Shown: positions 8,097-15,851, counted from the stretch's first letter. The stretch: 64,000 nucleotides of DNA from Oscillospiraceae bacterium (GCA_910574995.1 CAJTCS010000001.1:1-64000), one strand, 5' to 3'. Translations and numbers: made by a program. Notes: generated from the sequence alone by a model not told the origin.

Positions 8097-8306
8097 TTGA
8101 CAGATAATCCCGGCATCAACAAAGTGTCCATCTGTTTTGATAACGACGAGCCAGGCCAGCTTGCCGCGCAGCGCATTACCGCAAAGCTGGTCATGCAGGG
8201 CATAGACTCAGAAACCCTCATGCCGGTCAATAAGGACTGGAACGAGGATTTGCTATGTGGTGAGGGATTGGAGGTTAAGGAACCATGCCAAATATTGCGC
8301 CGCTGA
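8097..8306 (+). pseudogene. Second toprim C-terminal fragment
   Basis: About 69 codons: INKVSICFDNDEPGQLAAQR, then LMPVNKDWNEDLL. This is the C-terminal end of another toprim/DUF3991-type protein (compare LRLDNDDTGRRAAEG and KDYNDWL just upstream), with the metal-binding DND motif. No start or N-terminal domain is present. It abuts the first toprim relic, so two paralogous genes appear to have been collapsed together by deletion. Confidence 0.6.
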
Positions 8307-8547
8307 TTTTTGTAGGTGCGCTCATGCGGAGAAAAATGAGCTGCTCCAAGCCATCATCCTGAAGTACCACCCCGACTGGCTGAAGGAGGACGATACGCCG
8401 CCGGAGGATACGCCCGCTGGTGGGCCGGAGCAGGCACCCTCTCAGAAAAAGCATAAGCGTCCGCCGCAGAAGAAAAGGCCGGTCAAGCCGGTTGCTCCCC
8501 GCAACCGGGAATCTGAACCAGAGGTAGTGCAGGATGGGCCGGTTTGA
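8257..8547 (+). pseudogene. Fragment of a conjugative-element protein
   Basis: The frame from about 8308 reads CAHAEKNELLQAIILKYHPD, followed by a Pro/Lys-rich tail (QKKHKRPPQKKRP) ending at 8547. The first 17 codons lie over the toprim fragment in another frame, so the true N terminus is missing. I do not recognise the family. It overlaps the following HTH gene by 14 bases, the kind of coupling expected in a once-intact operon. Confidence 0.35.
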
Positions 8548-8794
8548 TTTTCTCTACAAGATGGATTTGCAGCACAGGGCTGTGGCTGTGTATATCTATC
8601 TGGCAGACCGGGCGAATCGAGATGGCGAGTGCTGGCCTGCCATTCCCACCATTGCCAGGGAATTGAAGCTGTCGCAGTCCACCGTCCGCCAGGCCTTGCG
8701 GGATTTGCGGAAAGCAGGGCTATTAAAAACAGAACAGCGCTATCGGGCCAAAGGTGGCAAGAGCAGTCTGCTTTTTCGCCTCAAGAATATGTGA
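8534..8794 (+). CDS. Helix-turn-helix protein of conjugative-element type
   Basis: 86 residues. MGRFDFLYKMDLQHRAVAVY opens the protein, followed by a winged-helix core IPTIARELKLSQSTVRQALR and DLRKAGLLKTEQRYR. It is like the short HTH replication/plasmid-control proteins of ICEs and plasmids and probably binds DNA. The frame is intact. ATG 8534 overlaps the preceding frame, and no separate promoter is obvious. It is the only seemingly whole gene left in this 3-kb mobile-element relic. Confidence 0.65.
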   Translation: MGRFDFLYKMDLQHRAVAVYIYLADRANRDGECWPAIPTIARELKLSQSTVRQALRDLRKAGLLKTEQRYRAKGGKSSLLFRLKNM

Positions 8795-8916
8795 AAGGAA
8801 AACACCTGCCGCCAAGAGGTTGCTATACTCTTTCGGTGGTAGGTGGCTCCTGTCATGGTGGAAGGTGTAGGGAACTACCCAAGTGAAAAATAATATACAG
8901 CAGAAAGAAGGATATA

Positions 8917-8979
8917 ACTCAAAGGTGTTCTCTGATGAACTAAAAAGAACTTACCAATGCATCCCGCCCGGTTTATAAT
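8917..8979 (+). promoter_or_regulatory. Redox-regulon promoter P2
   Basis: Same 63-base layout as P1: dyad ACTCAAAGGT (one arm mismatch) at 8917-8926, TGATGAAC at 8933-8940, AGAACTTACCA at 8946-8956, -10 TATAAT at 8974-8979. The dyad-centre-to-minus-10 distance is again 52.5. It drives the truncated MATE gene. Confidence 0.75.
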
Positions 8980-9024
8980 AGACAGAGTAAAAAACATGGA
9001 GTTATTCCGGGAAGGGTATCCTGC

Positions 9025-9276
9025 TTGCATATTATCGCAAAACTCATTGAACCGCGCACGCAAATTGACGAGAGCAAAAAGCGTTTTAACAACCGGGCGC
9101 TGCTGGCCTTGATCGTCCCCATCATCGAGCAATTTCTTGTTCTGCTGGTAGGCATCGCCGATTCGCTCATGGCCAGTTCCGCCGGGAAAGAGGCCGTGTC
9201 CGACACTTTTGCCTACATTTTCATCAGCCCAGCCCCGCTGTGCCACGCCTGGCCAACCTTCTCGCCGATGGCATAG
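9025..9276 (+). pseudogene. MATE efflux transporter, N-terminal stub
   Basis: GGGAAGGG precedes TTG 9025. The stub reads FNNRALLALIVPIIEQFLVL, then LVGIADSLMASSAGKEAVS, the first transmembrane helix and the following loop of MATE-family drug/cation antiporters (normally ~450 residues). After about residue 58 the frame runs into the reverse complement of the flavin reductase 3' end and stops at 9276. A deletion therefore fused the transporter's start to the end of the neighbouring gene. Confidence 0.7.
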
Positions 9277-9785
9277 TATCCGTTGCGGAACTGGTCAAAC
9301 ACGAAGGCGTGAAGCAGGGCGGCATCCACTTTACCCTTTTCGTCCAGTACGGACTCCTCCGCCAGTACGCCTACAATTTCACCCAACACATGGTAGTCGC
9401 CGCCAATCTCCTCCATGCTGACCACCTTACACTCCACGGTCAAGGGGAATTCTGTGACGATAGGCGCGTCAACCTTTTCGCTTTTTTCCGCGTGCAAACC
9501 GCTGCGGGCGAACTTATCCGGCATCTTGTTGGCGCTGGCAATGCCCAAAAAGTCCGCCTCCTTGAGATGGGCCACGTCTGGCACACTGATGGTAAAGGCC
9601 CGGCGATTTTCCAGGTTTGCACAGGTCTTGTGTTCTTTTTCCAGGTTCAGTGCCACCATATTACCAGCGCAGATGCCGCCCCAGGCCATCATCATACTAT
9701 CTACTGAGTCGTCCTCATTGTAGGTTGCAATCATCAAAGTGGGCATAGGGAACAGATAGGGCTTTACGCCAAGATCTTTTTTCAT
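9213..9785 (-). CDS. Flavin reductase family protein (FMN-binding split barrel)
   Basis: 190 residues. The N-terminal part MPTLMIATYNEDDSVDSMM, then MAWGGICAGNMVALNL, shows the FMN-binding split-barrel of the flavin reductase/flavoredoxin family; GYYAIGEKVGQAW closes the fold. Likely a cytoplasmic NAD(P)H:flavin or flavin-bound electron-transfer protein; the substrate is unknown. It is a close relative of the protein at 23019. It diverges from an HxlR regulator, with direct repeats in the shared 135-base gap that probably serve as operator. The -10 on this strand is ATTATA/TATAAT near 9844-9849. Its 3' end adjoins the MATE deletion scar. Confidence 0.88.
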   Translation of the reverse strand: MKKDLGVKPYLFPMPTLMIATYNEDDSVDSMMMAWGGICAGNMVALNLEKEHKTCANLENRRAFTISVPDVAHLKEADFLGIASANKMPDKFARSGLHAEKSEKVDAPIVTEFPLTVECKVVSMEEIGGDYHVLGEIVGVLAEESVLDEKGKVDAALLHAFVFDQFRNGYYAIGEKVGQAWHSGAGLMKM

Positions 9786-9871
9786 AGGGAAACGACCTCC
9801 ACAATTTGTTGGAGAAAAGGCTTTACTTTTCTCTTCTCTTTATATTATACTTAACCATAGAACAGAAAACA

Positions 9872-9902
9872 AGTACTCACTTTTGTATCAGGTACTTACT
9901 TA
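9872..9902. promoter_or_regulatory. Candidate HxlR operator between flavin reductase and regulator
   Basis: Direct repeat AGTACTCACTT (9872-9882) and GGTACTTACTT (9892-9902) at two-turn spacing. GTACTTACT-type repeats are typical binding sites of HxlR/HypR-family regulators. It lies immediately before the HxlR start and in the promoter of the divergent reductase. Confidence 0.6.
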
Positions 9903-9920
9903 AAAGGAAGTGTAATATCC

Positions 9921-10250
9921 ATGAAAAAAACAGTTTCCAACGCCAACTTTAAGGACACTGGATTCAGCTATACCCTGTCCTTGATTGCAGGCAAATATAA
10001 AATGGTGATACTGTACTGCCTGATGGAATATGGGCGTGTGCGGTTTAACGATTTGCGGAGATACCTTGGGAAGATATCGGATAAAACCTTGAGCCAGCAT
10101 TTAAAGGAGCTGGAGAGGGACGCCCTGATTTGCCGGACAGTATATCCAGTGATTCCACCAAAGGTGGAATATAGCCTGAGCGAACGCGGGAAGTCCCTGA
10201 TGGTGGTACTGGATCAACTTTGCGACTGGGGAAACGAGAACAGAATATGA
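9921..10250 (+). CDS. HxlR-family transcriptional regulator
   Basis: 109 residues, a single winged helix: LIAGKYKMVILYCLMEYGRV, FNDLRRYLGKISDKTLSQHL and a wing VIPPKVEYSLSERGKSL. Unlike many redox-sensing members, it lacks the N-terminal Cys-Pro, so thiol sensing through that residue is not expected. ATG 9921 follows GGAAG. It is divergent from a flavin reductase and most likely controls it and itself. The second HxlR protein in this window (34390) does have the cysteine. Confidence 0.88.
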   Translation: MKKTVSNANFKDTGFSYTLSLIAGKYKMVILYCLMEYGRVRFNDLRRYLGKISDKTLSQHLKELERDALICRTVYPVIPPKVEYSLSERGKSLMVVLDQLCDWGNENRI

Positions 10251-10332
10251 ACTTGTTCTCCAAACCGGGGCGCATCCAGCGCTGCATCTTTACGGCTATG
10301 CCGGATTAACCCCTCAGGCGGTGCAAGCGTAT

Positions 10333-10395
10333 ACCTTTAGGTATAGACTGATGAACTTTTTGGAACTTCTCAAATCAAAGAAAAGTTGCTAAACT
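10333..10395 (+). promoter_or_regulatory. Redox-regulon promoter P3
   Basis: The palindrome TATACC-TTTA-GGTATA spans 10330-10345; TGATGAAC at 10349-10356; GGAACTTCTCA at 10362-10372; -10 TAAACT at 10390-10395, at the same 52.5-base distance as the other five. It drives the flavin reductase and Fe-S aldo/keto reductase pair. Confidence 0.8.
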
Positions 10396-10429
10396 ATAAG
10401 CACAAGGAACCCACTGGGGAGGAAACATC

Positions 10430-10957
10430 ATGAAAATTACAAAAGACAATTTCGCGCAGGCTAAATTCGACGCGTTCTCCATGTTCAACGACCGCTGGGC
10501 GCTGCTGACCGCTGGCAGCCCGGACAAGTACAACACCATGACCATCGGCTGGGGCACTCTGGGCACCATCTGGGGGCCGCCCAAGAAGGGCAAGCAGATC
10601 GTTACCGTGTTCGTGCGGGAAAACCGTAAGACCCATGAAGTTCTCAAGGACAGCGACTACTTCACCGTGTGCTTCTTCCCGGAGGAGAATCGCAAGGATT
10701 TGGGCAAGATGGGCAGTATCTCCGGCAACGATGACCCGGATAAGCTGAGCAAGACCGGCCTGACTGTGAAGCCCCTGGGGGACGCGGTTGGTTTTGAGCA
10801 GGCCATGCTCACCTTTGTGTGCAAGAAAATTTATAGCCACAAGTTTGATATCAAGGACGTACCCCAGGACATTGCCAGCACCATGTATGCGGACGGCAAC
10901 CCTATCCACTATACGTACATGGGCGAAATTGAGGATGTGTTTGGGGAGATCGACTAA
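10430..10957 (+). CDS. Flavin reductase-like FMN protein
   Basis: 175 residues, with NDRWALLTAGSPDKYNTMTI, GWGTLGTIWGPP and VFVRENRKTHEVL of the flavin-reductase-like FMN-binding split barrel. The subtype resembles small flavoproteins that hand electrons to Fe-S partners in anaerobes. ATG 10430 is preceded by GGGGAGGAAAC. The next gene, an Fe-S aldo/keto reductase, starts 15 bases downstream in the same transcript, suggesting a redox pair. Confidence 0.87.
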   Translation: MKITKDNFAQAKFDAFSMFNDRWALLTAGSPDKYNTMTIGWGTLGTIWGPPKKGKQIVTVFVRENRKTHEVLKDSDYFTVCFFPEENRKDLGKMGSISGNDDPDKLSKTGLTVKPLGDAVGFEQAMLTFVCKKIYSHKFDIKDVPQDIASTMYADGNPIHYTYMGEIEDVFGEID

Positions 10958-10972
10958 AAGGAGGGTAAACTC

Positions 10973-12091
10973 ATGGAAAACATTTTTGGCGGGAAAAAGT
11001 TCGGTTTCGGCTGTATGCGCCTGCCCCTGCTGGAAGACGGCAAGGTAGACACGGAGCTGTTCAGCAAGATGGTGGACAAATTCATGGAGCGAGGCTTTAC
11101 ATACTTTGACACGGCCCACGGCTACGTCAGCGGCCAGTCAGAGCCGGCCCTGAAAACCTGCCTGACCAGCCGCTATCCCCGGGAGAACTACACCATCACT
11201 GACAAGCTGTCCACCCACCATTTCAATAAGCAGGAGGACATCCGTCCCCTGTTCCAGAGCCAGCTGGAGGCCGTGGGTGTGGATTACTTTGACTTCTACT
11301 TCATGCACGCCCAGGATAAGAATATCTTCGCAAAGTTCAAGCGCTGTCATGCCTACGAAACCGCCCTGGAGCTGAAAGCCGAGGGCAAGATCAAGCACTT
11401 CGGCATCTCTTTCCACGACCGGGCGGAGGTCTTGGAGCAGATTCTCACCGAGTACCCGCAAATCGAATTGGTGCAGATCCAATTCAACTATGTGGACTAC
11501 GAAGACCCTTCGGTGGAGAGCCGCAAGTGTTACGAGGTCTGCGTCAAGCACGGCAAGCCCGTGGTAGTCATGGAGCCGGTCAAAGGCGGCAGTTTAGTTA
11601 CCCTGCCGGAGGAAGCGCAAAAGGTATATGATGCGTTGGGGAATGGAATGTCCAATGCCAGCTACGCCATCCGCTTTGCCGCCGGGTTCGAGAACATCAA
11701 GATGGTGCTTTCCGGCATGGGCAATATGGAGATGGTGGAGGACAATACCGGCTATATGCAGGACTTCCAGCCCCTCTCCCCGGCTGAGCAGGAGGCTGTG
11801 AAAAAGGTCACGGAAATCTTCCGCAGCCAGAACCTCATCCCCTGCACCGCCTGCCGGTACTGCATGGAGGAGTGCCCCAAGGGCATCCATATCCCCGACC
11901 TGTTCTCCTTGCTCAATGCCAAGAAAAGTTTCGGCAACTGGAACACGGACTACTATTATAACAACATCCACACCACCGAGGGCACCAAAGCCAAAGACTG
12001 CCTGAAATGCGGCAAGTGCGAAAGAATCTGCCCCCAGCATCTGGAGATCCGCAAGCTGCTGGAGGACGTGTCCAGAGAGTTCGATAAGTAG
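10973..12091 (+). CDS. Aldo/keto reductase with C-terminal 4Fe-4S clusters
   Basis: 372 residues. The AKR barrel comes first: FDTAHGY near residue 42 (catalytic Asp/Tyr), TDKLS (Lys) and FYFMHAQD (His) complete the tetrad. A ferredoxin-like tail follows with CTACRYCMEECPKG near residue 292 and CLKCGKCERICP near residue 340, enough cysteines for two [4Fe-4S] clusters. Such proteins may draw electrons from ferredoxin or flavoproteins rather than only NADPH. The ribosome site AAAGGAGGG is strong. The gene lies in the P3 operon; a terminator starts 15 bases after the stop. Confidence 0.92.
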   Translation: MENIFGGKKFGFGCMRLPLLEDGKVDTELFSKMVDKFMERGFTYFDTAHGYVSGQSEPALKTCLTSRYPRENYTITDKLSTHHFNKQEDIRPLFQSQLEAVGVDYFDFYFMHAQDKNIFAKFKRCHAYETALELKAEGKIKHFGISFHDRAEVLEQILTEYPQIELVQIQFNYVDYEDPSVESRKCYEVCVKHGKPVVVMEPVKGGSLVTLPEEAQKVYDALGNGMSNASYAIRFAAGFENIKMVLSGMGNMEMVEDNTGYMQDFQPLSPAEQEAVKKVTEIFRSQNLIPCTACRYCMEECPKGIHIPDLFSLLNAKKSFGNWNTDYYYNNIHTTEGTKAKDCLKCGKCERICPQHLEIRKLLEDVSREFDK

Positions 12092-12105
12092 TTCCATTCA
12101 GCGGC

Positions 12106-12142
12106 AAAAGAGCGATTCCGTTTATGCGGAGCCGCTCTTTTC
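12106..12142 (+). terminator. Terminator of the P3 operon
   Basis: AAAAGAGCG/CGCTCTTTT stem with an 18-base loop; the T run is the right arm itself. It ends just before promoter P4. Confidence 0.75.
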
Positions 12143-12150
12143 TTGTTATA

Positions 12151-12213
12151 ACCTAAAGGTATAGGCCAATGAACCAAAAGGAACTTCTTACCCTCCATAT
12201 TTTCCGCTATAAT
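12151..12213 (+). promoter_or_regulatory. Redox-regulon promoter P4
   Basis: Dyad ACCTAAAGGT at 12151-12160, CAATGAAC at 12167-12174, GGAACTTCTTA at 12180-12190, -10 TATAAT at 12208-12213; dyad-to-minus-10 distance 52.5. It drives the broken lipoprotein hydrolase. Confidence 0.78.
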
Positions 12214-12241
12214 GGGGGCATGATCGGAGGGAAAATTTTGT

Positions 12242-13002
12242 ATGAATAAAGCAATCCTATCTATCATTTCCGCCGGGCTGTCCGCAGTGATTGCCTGCGG
12301 CTGTGCGGCATTGCCGGGAGGTGAAAACGTGACAATATCCGAGCCGTATACCGTCAACACATCCATTGAGGAAGTCACCAGTGATCCGGCCTTCGGCAAC
12401 TACGGGCGGCTGATTTTCCCGGTGGACAGCGGGTACTATAGCGGCGATACCCTGGGCGACCTGGGCCTGGTCTGGTACAACTACATCGACCCGAACAAGA
12501 CGGTGGAAATCTGCAGCTACATGAAGGGGCAGGCAACGGCGGGCAATCAAATTTTCTACGACATCTACACCGACGAGGAAAAAGGCGCCGACCCGGACAA
12601 GGAGGACACCGGCCTGTTCTTCTTCAAGGGTGAGCCAGGGGCAAAGTTCGCCATTTGTAACGCGGGTGGCGGGTTCGCCTATGTGGGGGCCATGCACGAC
12701 AGCTTCCCCCACGCGCTGGAGCTGAGCAAGAAGGGCTACAACGCTTTCGCGCTCGTTTACCGTCCCGGCGCGCAGACCGCCTGTGAGGACTTGGCCCGGG
12801 CCATTGCGTTCATCCACGACCACGCCGACGAGTTAGAGGTGGACACAGATGGCTACTCCCTCTGGGGTGGCTCTGCCGGGGCACGGATGGGTCAATCGAA
12901 GTCTTTGAGGACCTGCCCCACGGCTTTGGGCTGGGCGCTGGCACAGTGGCAGAGGACTGGCTGGACCGGGCGGTGGCATTTTGGGAAAGACAGGAAAAAT
13001 AG
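12242..13002 (+). pseudogene. Alpha/beta-hydrolase lipoprotein with internal deletion
   Basis: The N terminus has a signal peptide with cysteines at a possible lipobox (IACGC). The fold proceeds through FAICNAGGGFAYVGAMHDSF (oxyanion-hole region) to the nucleophile elbow LWGGSAGARM (GxSxG), after which about 80-90 codons are missing. The C-terminal part returns in a shifted frame as LPHGFGLGAGTVAEDWLDRA, then VAFWERQEK and TAG at 13000-13002, and includes the catalytic-His strand. Homologues are exported esterase/acetylhydrolase-like proteins. The deletion and frameshift make it inactive. It lies between P4 and the LysR gene. Confidence 0.75.
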
Positions 13003-13023
13003 TCTTGCCAAGCGAGTACGGAT

Positions 13024-13047
13024 AGTTTATACTCTAGGGTATAAACT
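13024..13047. promoter_or_regulatory. Perfect palindrome upstream of the LysR gene
   Basis: Arms AGTTTATAC (13024-13032) and GTATAAACT (13039-13047) around TCTAGG. Its TATAC...GTATA core is the same as in the strongest regulon dyads (P3, P6). It lies 22 bases before the LysR start, a position suited to autorepression. Confidence 0.7.
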
Positions 13048-13068
13048 CCAAAGAAAGCAGGCAGCTTC

Positions 13069-13962
13069 ATGTACAATCCCCAACTGGAAACCTTCCTTAC
13101 CGCCGCCGACGCGGGCAGCTTCAGCAAGGCGGCGGAGCGGATGTTCATCACGCCCACGGCGGTGATAAAGCAAATCAATCTGCTGGAGGACGCCCTGGAC
13201 GTGAAACTCTTCGAGCGCACACACCGGGGCCTGACTCTTACAAAGGCGGGTGTGTCGCTCTACAAGGACACAAAATACATCATCCAATACTGCAAGGATT
13301 CCGTCAGCCGGGCGAAGAACGCCATGCAGGGGGACACGGACATCATCCGAGTAGGCACCTCGCCCATGACCCCGGCCCAGGCTCTGATGGAGCTGTGGCC
13401 TGCCATCCATGAGCAATGCCCGGAAATCAAGTTCAAGATGGTCCCCTTTGACAATTCGCTGGAAAACGCCAGGGATATCCTGGCAAACCTAGGCCGGGAC
13501 ATTGACGTGGTGGTGGGGCTGTTCGATGAGGTCATGCTGAACCTGCGGCGGTGCGCCGGGTTTGAACTTTCCAAGGAACCGCTGTGCTGCGCGGTGTCCA
13601 TTTACCATCCATTAGCGGAAAAGACCCGGCTGGAAATAGCAGATTTGTACGGCGAAAACCTCCTGATGATGCACCGGGATTGGAGCCGCTATGTGGACGA
13701 GCTGCGGGACGATTTGTGGGAAAATCATCCGCAAATCCATATTGTGGACTTCGACATATACAGCCTGGAGATTTTCAACCGCTGCGAAAATTCTAACGAC
13801 GTGCTGCTTTGTGTCGAGCCGTGGGCCAATGTTCACCCGCTGCTGAAGGTTATCCCGGTAGAGTGGGATTACTCCATGCCCTATGGGTTGCTGCATTCGC
13901 CGGAGCCGTCGGCAACTGTGTCAAAATTTTTAGAGGCTGTAAAACACATTACCATATCTTAA
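13069..13962 (+). CDS. LysR-family transcriptional regulator, likely master of the redox regulon
   Basis: 297 residues. The N-terminal winged HTH FLTAADAGSFSKAAERMFIT, AVIKQINLLEDALDVKLFER and THRGLTLTKAG is a textbook LysR DNA-binding domain; residues ~90-297 form the two-lobed effector-binding domain. The palindrome just upstream resembles the dyads of the six shared promoters, so I infer that this protein binds all of them. The effector is unknown; an electrophile, quinone or redox metabolite would suit the targets. The FMN-reductase-type gene follows 22 bases later and is probably co-transcribed. Confidence 0.92.
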   Translation: MYNPQLETFLTAADAGSFSKAAERMFITPTAVIKQINLLEDALDVKLFERTHRGLTLTKAGVSLYKDTKYIIQYCKDSVSRAKNAMQGDTDIIRVGTSPMTPAQALMELWPAIHEQCPEIKFKMVPFDNSLENARDILANLGRDIDVVVGLFDEVMLNLRRCAGFELSKEPLCCAVSIYHPLAEKTRLEIADLYGENLLMMHRDWSRYVDELRDDLWENHPQIHIVDFDIYSLEIFNRCENSNDVLLCVEPWANVHPLLKVIPVEWDYSMPYGLLHSPEPSATVSKFLEAVKHITIS

Positions 13963-13984
13963 TTTTGTGAAAGGAAGCGATTGT

Positions 13985-14602
13985 ATGAAAGTCCTCATGC
14001 TCAACGGCAGCCCGCACCAGAACGGCAACACATCCATCGCCCTGCATGAGATGGAGAAAATCTTCCGGCAGGAAGGTGTGGAGGTGGAAATTATCCACGT
14101 TGGCAACAAGGATATACGCGGGTGTATTGGCTGCCGCAAGTGCGCGGAAACGGGCAAGTGCGTGTTCAACGATCTGGTCAATGAAACTGCCCAGAAGTTC
14201 CAGGAGTGCGATGGTCTGGTGGTGGGCAGCCCGGTGTACTATGCCTCGGCCAACGCCACGCTGGTGGCTTTTCTGACCCGCCTGTTTTACAGCACCCGCT
14301 TTGACAAGACCATGAAGGTGGGCGCAAGCGTAGTCGTGGCCCGGCGGGGCGGCTTATCCGCAACCTTTGACGAGCTGAATAAATTCTTCACCATTTCCGG
14401 TATGCCGGTGGCCTCCGGTCAGTATTGGAACAGCGTCCACGGGCAGATGCCCGGCGAGGCAGAGCAGGACGCCGAGGGCTTGCAGGGGATGCGCACCCTG
14501 GCCCGGAACATGACGTTCCTCATGCGCGGCGTGGCGTTGGCAAAGGAAAAGTACGGCCTGCCGGAGCGCGAACCCTTCACGCGCATGAATTTTGTCCGGT
14601 AG
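13985..14602 (+). CDS. NADPH-dependent FMN reductase / flavodoxin-family protein
   Basis: 205 residues. The start MKVLMLNGSPHQNGNTSIAL contains the FMN phosphate loop GSPxxxGNT; CIGCRKCAETGKC follows near residue 48, as in iron-sulfur flavoproteins and related reductases, and VVGSPVYYASANAT near residue 80 contacts the isoalloxazine ring. It is cytoplasmic and may reduce quinones, nitro compounds or metals. ATG 13985 is preceded by AAAGGAAG; an upstream TTG at 13967 lacks a ribosome site. It shares a transcript with LysR and ends at a terminator that overlaps promoter P5. Confidence 0.9.
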   Translation: MKVLMLNGSPHQNGNTSIALHEMEKIFRQEGVEVEIIHVGNKDIRGCIGCRKCAETGKCVFNDLVNETAQKFQECDGLVVGSPVYYASANATLVAFLTRLFYSTRFDKTMKVGASVVVARRGGLSATFDELNKFFTISGMPVASGQYWNSVHGQMPGEAEQDAEGLQGMRTLARNMTFLMRGVALAKEKYGLPEREPFTRMNFVR

Positions 14603-14613
14603 CCGAAGTTATA

Positions 14614-14676
14614 ACCCAAAGGTTTACACCATATAACCAATCGAGACTTCTCAGGAGGTCTCGATTTTTTTATAAT
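14614..14676 (+). promoter_or_regulatory. Redox-regulon promoter P5
   Basis: Dyad ACCCAAAGGT at 14614-14623, CATATAAC at 14630-14637, AGACTTCTCA at 14644-14653, -10 TATAAT at 14671-14676; distance 52.5. The upstream gene's terminator hairpin occupies 14640-14671, so this promoter is read through terminator DNA. It drives the exported-flavodoxin operon of five genes. Confidence 0.75.
14640..14671 (+). terminator. Terminator embedded in promoter P5
   Basis: Perfect 8-bp stem ATCGAGAC (14640-14647) with GTCTCGAT (14658-14665), then seven T that run into the -10. Confidence 0.8.
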
Positions 14677-14711
14677 AAGAGTGCAAATTCAGAATCGAAA
14701 GGATGATGCAC

Positions 14712-15842
14712 TTGAAACAGGCAATTTCTCTGGTACTTTCGCTGATTTTGGCCGGGGCATCTGCTCTTTTCGCTCTGGCGGCGGGCACTGGCTTTGAAGA
14801 TGTCCCCACCACGGCCTGGTATGCCGGGGCCGTGAATTATGTGTCAGAAAAGGGACTGATGAGCGGCACCGGAAACGGCAAGTTCTCCCCGGACACACCC
14901 ATGACCCGGGCTATGCTGGCAGCCATCCTCTACCGCAACGAGGGCCAGCCGCCCGTGGTGGATATCGGCGCGTTTTCAGACGTGCGGGGCGGCTGGTACG
15001 CCGATGCTGTCAACTGGGCGGCGGCAAGCGGCATTGTCAGCGGGTACGGCGATGGGCGCTTCGGCGTGAACGATTCTGTGACCCGGCAGGACATGGCGGC
15101 TATCTTGTGGAGATACGCGGGCAGTCCCGCCGCCGTAAGCGGTCAGGATTTTGCGGATGAATCCAGTATTGCAAGTTACGCCGCCGCGGCGGTGGACTGG
15201 GCCAGGGCGAACGGAATCATCAGCGGAAAGGGGTACAACCGCTTCGACCCCAGGGGTAACGCTACCCGAGCCGAAATCGCCACAATGATCATGAATTATG
15301 CCCAGTACAAGGAAGGGGATGAACCCACGCCGCCCACACCTCCCACTCCCTCCGGCAGCAAAACACTGGTAGTCTACTTCTCCGCTACCGGCAGCACAGA
15401 GCGCGTGGCGAATATCATCGCGGAGGAGCTGGACGCCGATACCTTTGAACTTGTCCCCACCAATTCTTACACCTCCGCAGACCTTGACTGGACCACCCCC
15501 GGCAGCCGTGTCAACCGGGAGCATGAGGACGAGAGCCTGCGGGACATCGAGCTGGTGGCCGACACTGTGGAGAACTGGGAGCAGTATGACAATGTGTTTA
15601 TTGGCTACCCCATCTGGTGGGGAATCGCGGCCTGGCCGGTCAATAACTTCATCACCGCCAACGATTTTACCGGCAAGACAGTCATTCCCTTCTGCACCTC
15701 CTCAAGTTCCGGCCTGGGGCAGAGCGGCACACTGCTGGCCAACATGGCCGGTACCGGCGACTGGCAGGAAGGCCAGCGGTTCTCAAGCGGGGCCAGCGGG
15801 GAGACCGTCCGCCAATGGGTGCAGAGTATTTCGCTGAATTAG
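14712..15842 (+). CDS. SLH-domain-anchored extracellular flavodoxin
   Basis: About 376 residues. A signal peptide (ISLVLSLILAGASALFALAA) is followed by three SLH repeats, residues ~25-205: FEDVPTTAWYAGAVNYVSEK, then FSDVRGGWYADAVNWAAASG, then DFADESSIASYAAAAVDWAR, each with its RxxM/AxxL-type second helix. A PTPPTPPTP linker leads to a flavodoxin domain (~residue 215 on) with the FMN loop FSATGSTERVA and YPIWWGIAAWPVNNF. SLH domains bind cell-wall pyruvylated polymer, so the flavodoxin would sit on the cell surface. AAAGG at 14698-14702 fits TTG 14712; ATG 14703 and 14706 lie too close to it. First gene of the P5 operon. Confidence 0.88.
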   Translation: MKQAISLVLSLILAGASALFALAAGTGFEDVPTTAWYAGAVNYVSEKGLMSGTGNGKFSPDTPMTRAMLAAILYRNEGQPPVVDIGAFSDVRGGWYADAVNWAAASGIVSGYGDGRFGVNDSVTRQDMAAILWRYAGSPAAVSGQDFADESSIASYAAAAVDWARANGIISGKGYNRFDPRGNATRAEIATMIMNYAQYKEGDEPTPPTPPTPSGSKTLVVYFSATGSTERVANIIAEELDADTFELVPTNSYTSADLDWTTPGSRVNREHEDESLRDIELVADTVENWEQYDNVFIGYPIWWGIAAWPVNNFITANDFTGKTVIPFCTSSSSGLGQSGTLLANMAGTGDWQEGQRFSSGASGETVRQWVQSISLN

Positions 15843-15851
15843 GAGGGCATC

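Noticed and set aside
8881-9212. A complete membrane transporter at 9025
   Set aside because: Only the first helix is present; the frame then reads the complement of the flavin reductase gene.
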